Positions 14,160 to 15,343 of a stretch of 15,343 bases of DNA are shown here, piece after piece. Each line of letters begins with the position of its first letter. Positions within the stretch are counted from its first letter, which is position 1. This DNA comes from Bacillota bacterium (GTDB taxonomy: Bacteria > Bacillota > Clostridia > Oscillospirales > Ruminococcaceae): NCBI GenBank assembly GCA_023439605.1, contig JAEXNS010000177.1:1-15343 (forward strand), written 5' to 3'. The notes under the pieces were generated by a model. That model did no database searches. It saw only the letters and a program-made list of their open reading frames with translations, and was not told the DNA's origin. Made by a program: the position numbers and the translations under genes.

Positions 14160-14181
14160 TTTAAAAGTCAAGTAAAGAGAT

Positions 14182-14254
14182 AGGGGTATAGCTCAGCAGG
14201 TAGAGCAGCGGTCTCCAAAACCGCGTGTCGTGAGTTCGATTCTTACTGCCCCTG
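14182..14254 (+). tRNA. tRNA-Trp (anticodon CCA)
   Basis: 73 nt. Acceptor AGGGGTA pairs with TGCCCCT (one T-G wobble), the D-arm is GCTC/GAGC, the anticodon stem is GCGGT/ACCGC with loop CTCCAAA (anticodon CCA), the T-arm is GTGAG-TTCGATT-CTTAC, and the discriminator is G as usual for tryptophan. The 3' CCA is not encoded. Confidence 0.95.
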
Positions 14255-14304
14255 TTATAATAAAAAACGTCATGGATTTTTATCTGTGGCGTTTTTTATT
14301 ATAA
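14255..14304 (+). terminator. Terminator of tRNA-Trp
   Basis: About 18-pair stem (14255-14272 with 14287-14304, AAAAAACG/CGTTTTTT core, a few wobbles) directly after the tRNA 3' end, with T6 in the right arm. Confidence 0.8.
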
Positions 14305-14314
14305 TAATTTTAAC

Positions 14315-14344
14315 TTGACTATTGATCAAAATTAAAGGTATAAT
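14315..14344 (+). promoter_or_regulatory. Promoter of the AAA-ATPase gene
   Basis: TTGACT (14315-14320), 18-nt spacer, TATAAT (14339-14344), about 30 nt upstream of the ribosome site for the ATG at 14382. Confidence 0.65.
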
Positions 14345-14381
14345 TAATGTATACGAATAAATAAAGGAGAGGTGCAACAAA

Positions 14382-15343
14382 ATGGGGATATATTTAAATC
14401 CAAACAATATGAACTTTCAACAAAGTATAAATTCAGAAATATATGTAGATAAGAGTATGTTAATAAAATATGCAAATAAAGTAATAAATACAGAACAAAA
14501 ATATATATGTGTAAGTAGACCAAGAAGATTTGGGAAATCAATGGCGGCAAATATGTTATCTGCATACTATAGTAAAGGTTGCACTTCAAAAGAATTATTT
14601 TCGGGATTGAAAATATATGAAGACGAAAACTTTGAAAAGCACTTAAATAAGTATAATGTAATACATTTAAACATGCAAAATTTTTTAAGTGAGTCGGAAA
14701 ATATAGATGATATGATTAAATATATAGAAGAAGATATTATGGAGGAAATAGAAAAAGATTTTATTAATGTTGAATTTCCAAAAAGAAAAACATTGCCTAA
14801 AGTTATGGCTAAAATTTTTTATATAACAAAAATATCTTTTATATTTATAATAGATGAATGGGATTGTATATTTAGATTACATAAAACAGATGGAGAATCA
14901 CAAAAAAAGTATTTGGATTTTTTAAGAGGATTATTAAAAGATCAAAGTTATGTAGCACTTGCATATATGACAGGAATTTTGCCGATAAAAAAATATGGAA
15001 TACATTCGGCATTGAATATGTTTACAGAAATATCAATGACAAATGCAAGGGGTTTTTCTGAATTTACAGGTTTCACAGAAGAGGAAGTAAAAGGACTTTG
15101 TGAAAAATACAATATGTCTTTTGAAGAGACTAAAAGATGGTATGATGGATATGATTTAAAAGGTATATCAATATATAATCCAAGATCAGTAGTTATGTCC
15201 ATGACAGGATATGATTATGACAATTATTGGGCATCAACAGAAACGTATGAAGCTTTAAAAGTATATATAGAAATGAACTGTGATGGATTAAGAGATACAG
15301 TGATAGAACTTTTATCTGGAAATAGAAAAGAGATAGATACAAC
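14382..15343 (+). CDS. AAA-ATPase_like (DUF1703-type) protein, truncated by window edge
   Basis: 320 codons are visible, with no stop before the right edge. It begins FNPNN-like (YLNPNNMNF at 4-12), typical of the AAA-ATPase_like family, with YVDKS (21-25). Walker A is SRPRRFGKSM (45-54), Walker B is FIIDEWD (155-161), and a conserved LAYMTGILPIKKYG (193-206) follows. In full-length members a C-terminal PD-(D/E)XK nuclease-like (DUF1703) domain follows; that part lies outside this window. The family occurs in many copies per genome in gut Clostridia and Bacteroidetes. Its role is unknown, with suggestions linked to mobile elements. AAAGGAGAGG precedes the ATG, and the gene has its own promoter after the tRNA-Trp terminator. 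Confidence 0.88.
   Translation, partial: MGIYLNPNNMNFQQSINSEIYVDKSMLIKYANKVINTEQKYICVSRPRRFGKSMAANMLSAYYSKGCTSKELFSGLKIYEDENFEKHLNKYNVIHLNMQNFLSESENIDDMIKYIEEDIMEEIEKDFINVEFPKRKTLPKVMAKIFYITKISFIFIIDEWDCIFRLHKTDGESQKKYLDFLRGLLKDQSYVALAYMTGILPIKKYGIHSALNMFTEISMTNARGFSEFTGFTEEEVKGLCEKYNMSFEETKRWYDGYDLKGISIYNPRSVVMSMTGYDYDNYWASTETYEALKVYIEMNCDGLRDTVIELLSGNRKEIDT

Overview
The window is low-GC DNA with Gram-positive style ribosome binding sites and sigma-A promoters (TTGACA/TTGTAA, 16-18 bp spacers, TATAAT, often an extended TGn -10). Together with the hybrid-cluster-protein module, the fused chorismate mutase/prephenate dehydratase, a BspA-type leucine-rich lipoprotein and an AAA-ATPase_like (DUF1703-type) gene, this points to an anaerobic, probably gut-associated Clostridia member (Bacillota). 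Genus cannot be fixed from sequence alone.

Layout. Minus-strand operon at 1-4085: rlmB (23S rRNA 2'-O-methyltransferase), then an 829-aa membrane protein that looks like a catalytically dead P1-type ATPase with a long disordered N-terminus, then a BspA-like lipoprotein that runs off the left edge. An intergenic stretch (3966-4450) carries divergent promoters and a cluster of GTTGAAA/GTGGAAA repeats. It precedes an 8-oxoguanine DNA glycosylase gene that is frameshifted at an A8 run. A minus-strand tRNA-Thr(CGT) shares a bidirectional terminator with that gene. Next comes a 441-aa membrane protein that aligns with SipW-type signal peptidases but lacks both catalytic residues and has a long charged cytoplasmic tail. 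pheA and a PP2C phosphatase form a two-gene operon ending at a hairpin.

At 9062-9341 a strong promoter leads into a GC-rich, inverted-repeat-bounded element (9125-9247), unlike its surroundings, ahead of a class I pyridine nucleotide-disulfide oxidoreductase. Its right end is partly duplicated 78 bp downstream. On the minus strand sit a ferredoxin-domain gene and hcp (hybrid cluster protein), divergent from a Crp/Fnr regulator (HcpR type). A 16-bp palindrome between them is placed to activate the ferredoxin-hcp operon and to repress the regulator. A tRNA-Trp(CCA) with consensus promoter and terminator follows, and then an AAA-ATPase_like gene truncated by the right edge.

How the genes work together: the clearest unit is hcpR / ferredoxin / hcp, a nitrosative-stress module of anaerobes. 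pheA supplies phenylpyruvate for phenylalanine. The two degenerate enzymes (P-type ATPase-like and signal-peptidase-like), both with long low-complexity cytoplasmic extensions, are the proteins whose function is least explained by known families. The 9125-9247 element is the non-coding feature least explained.
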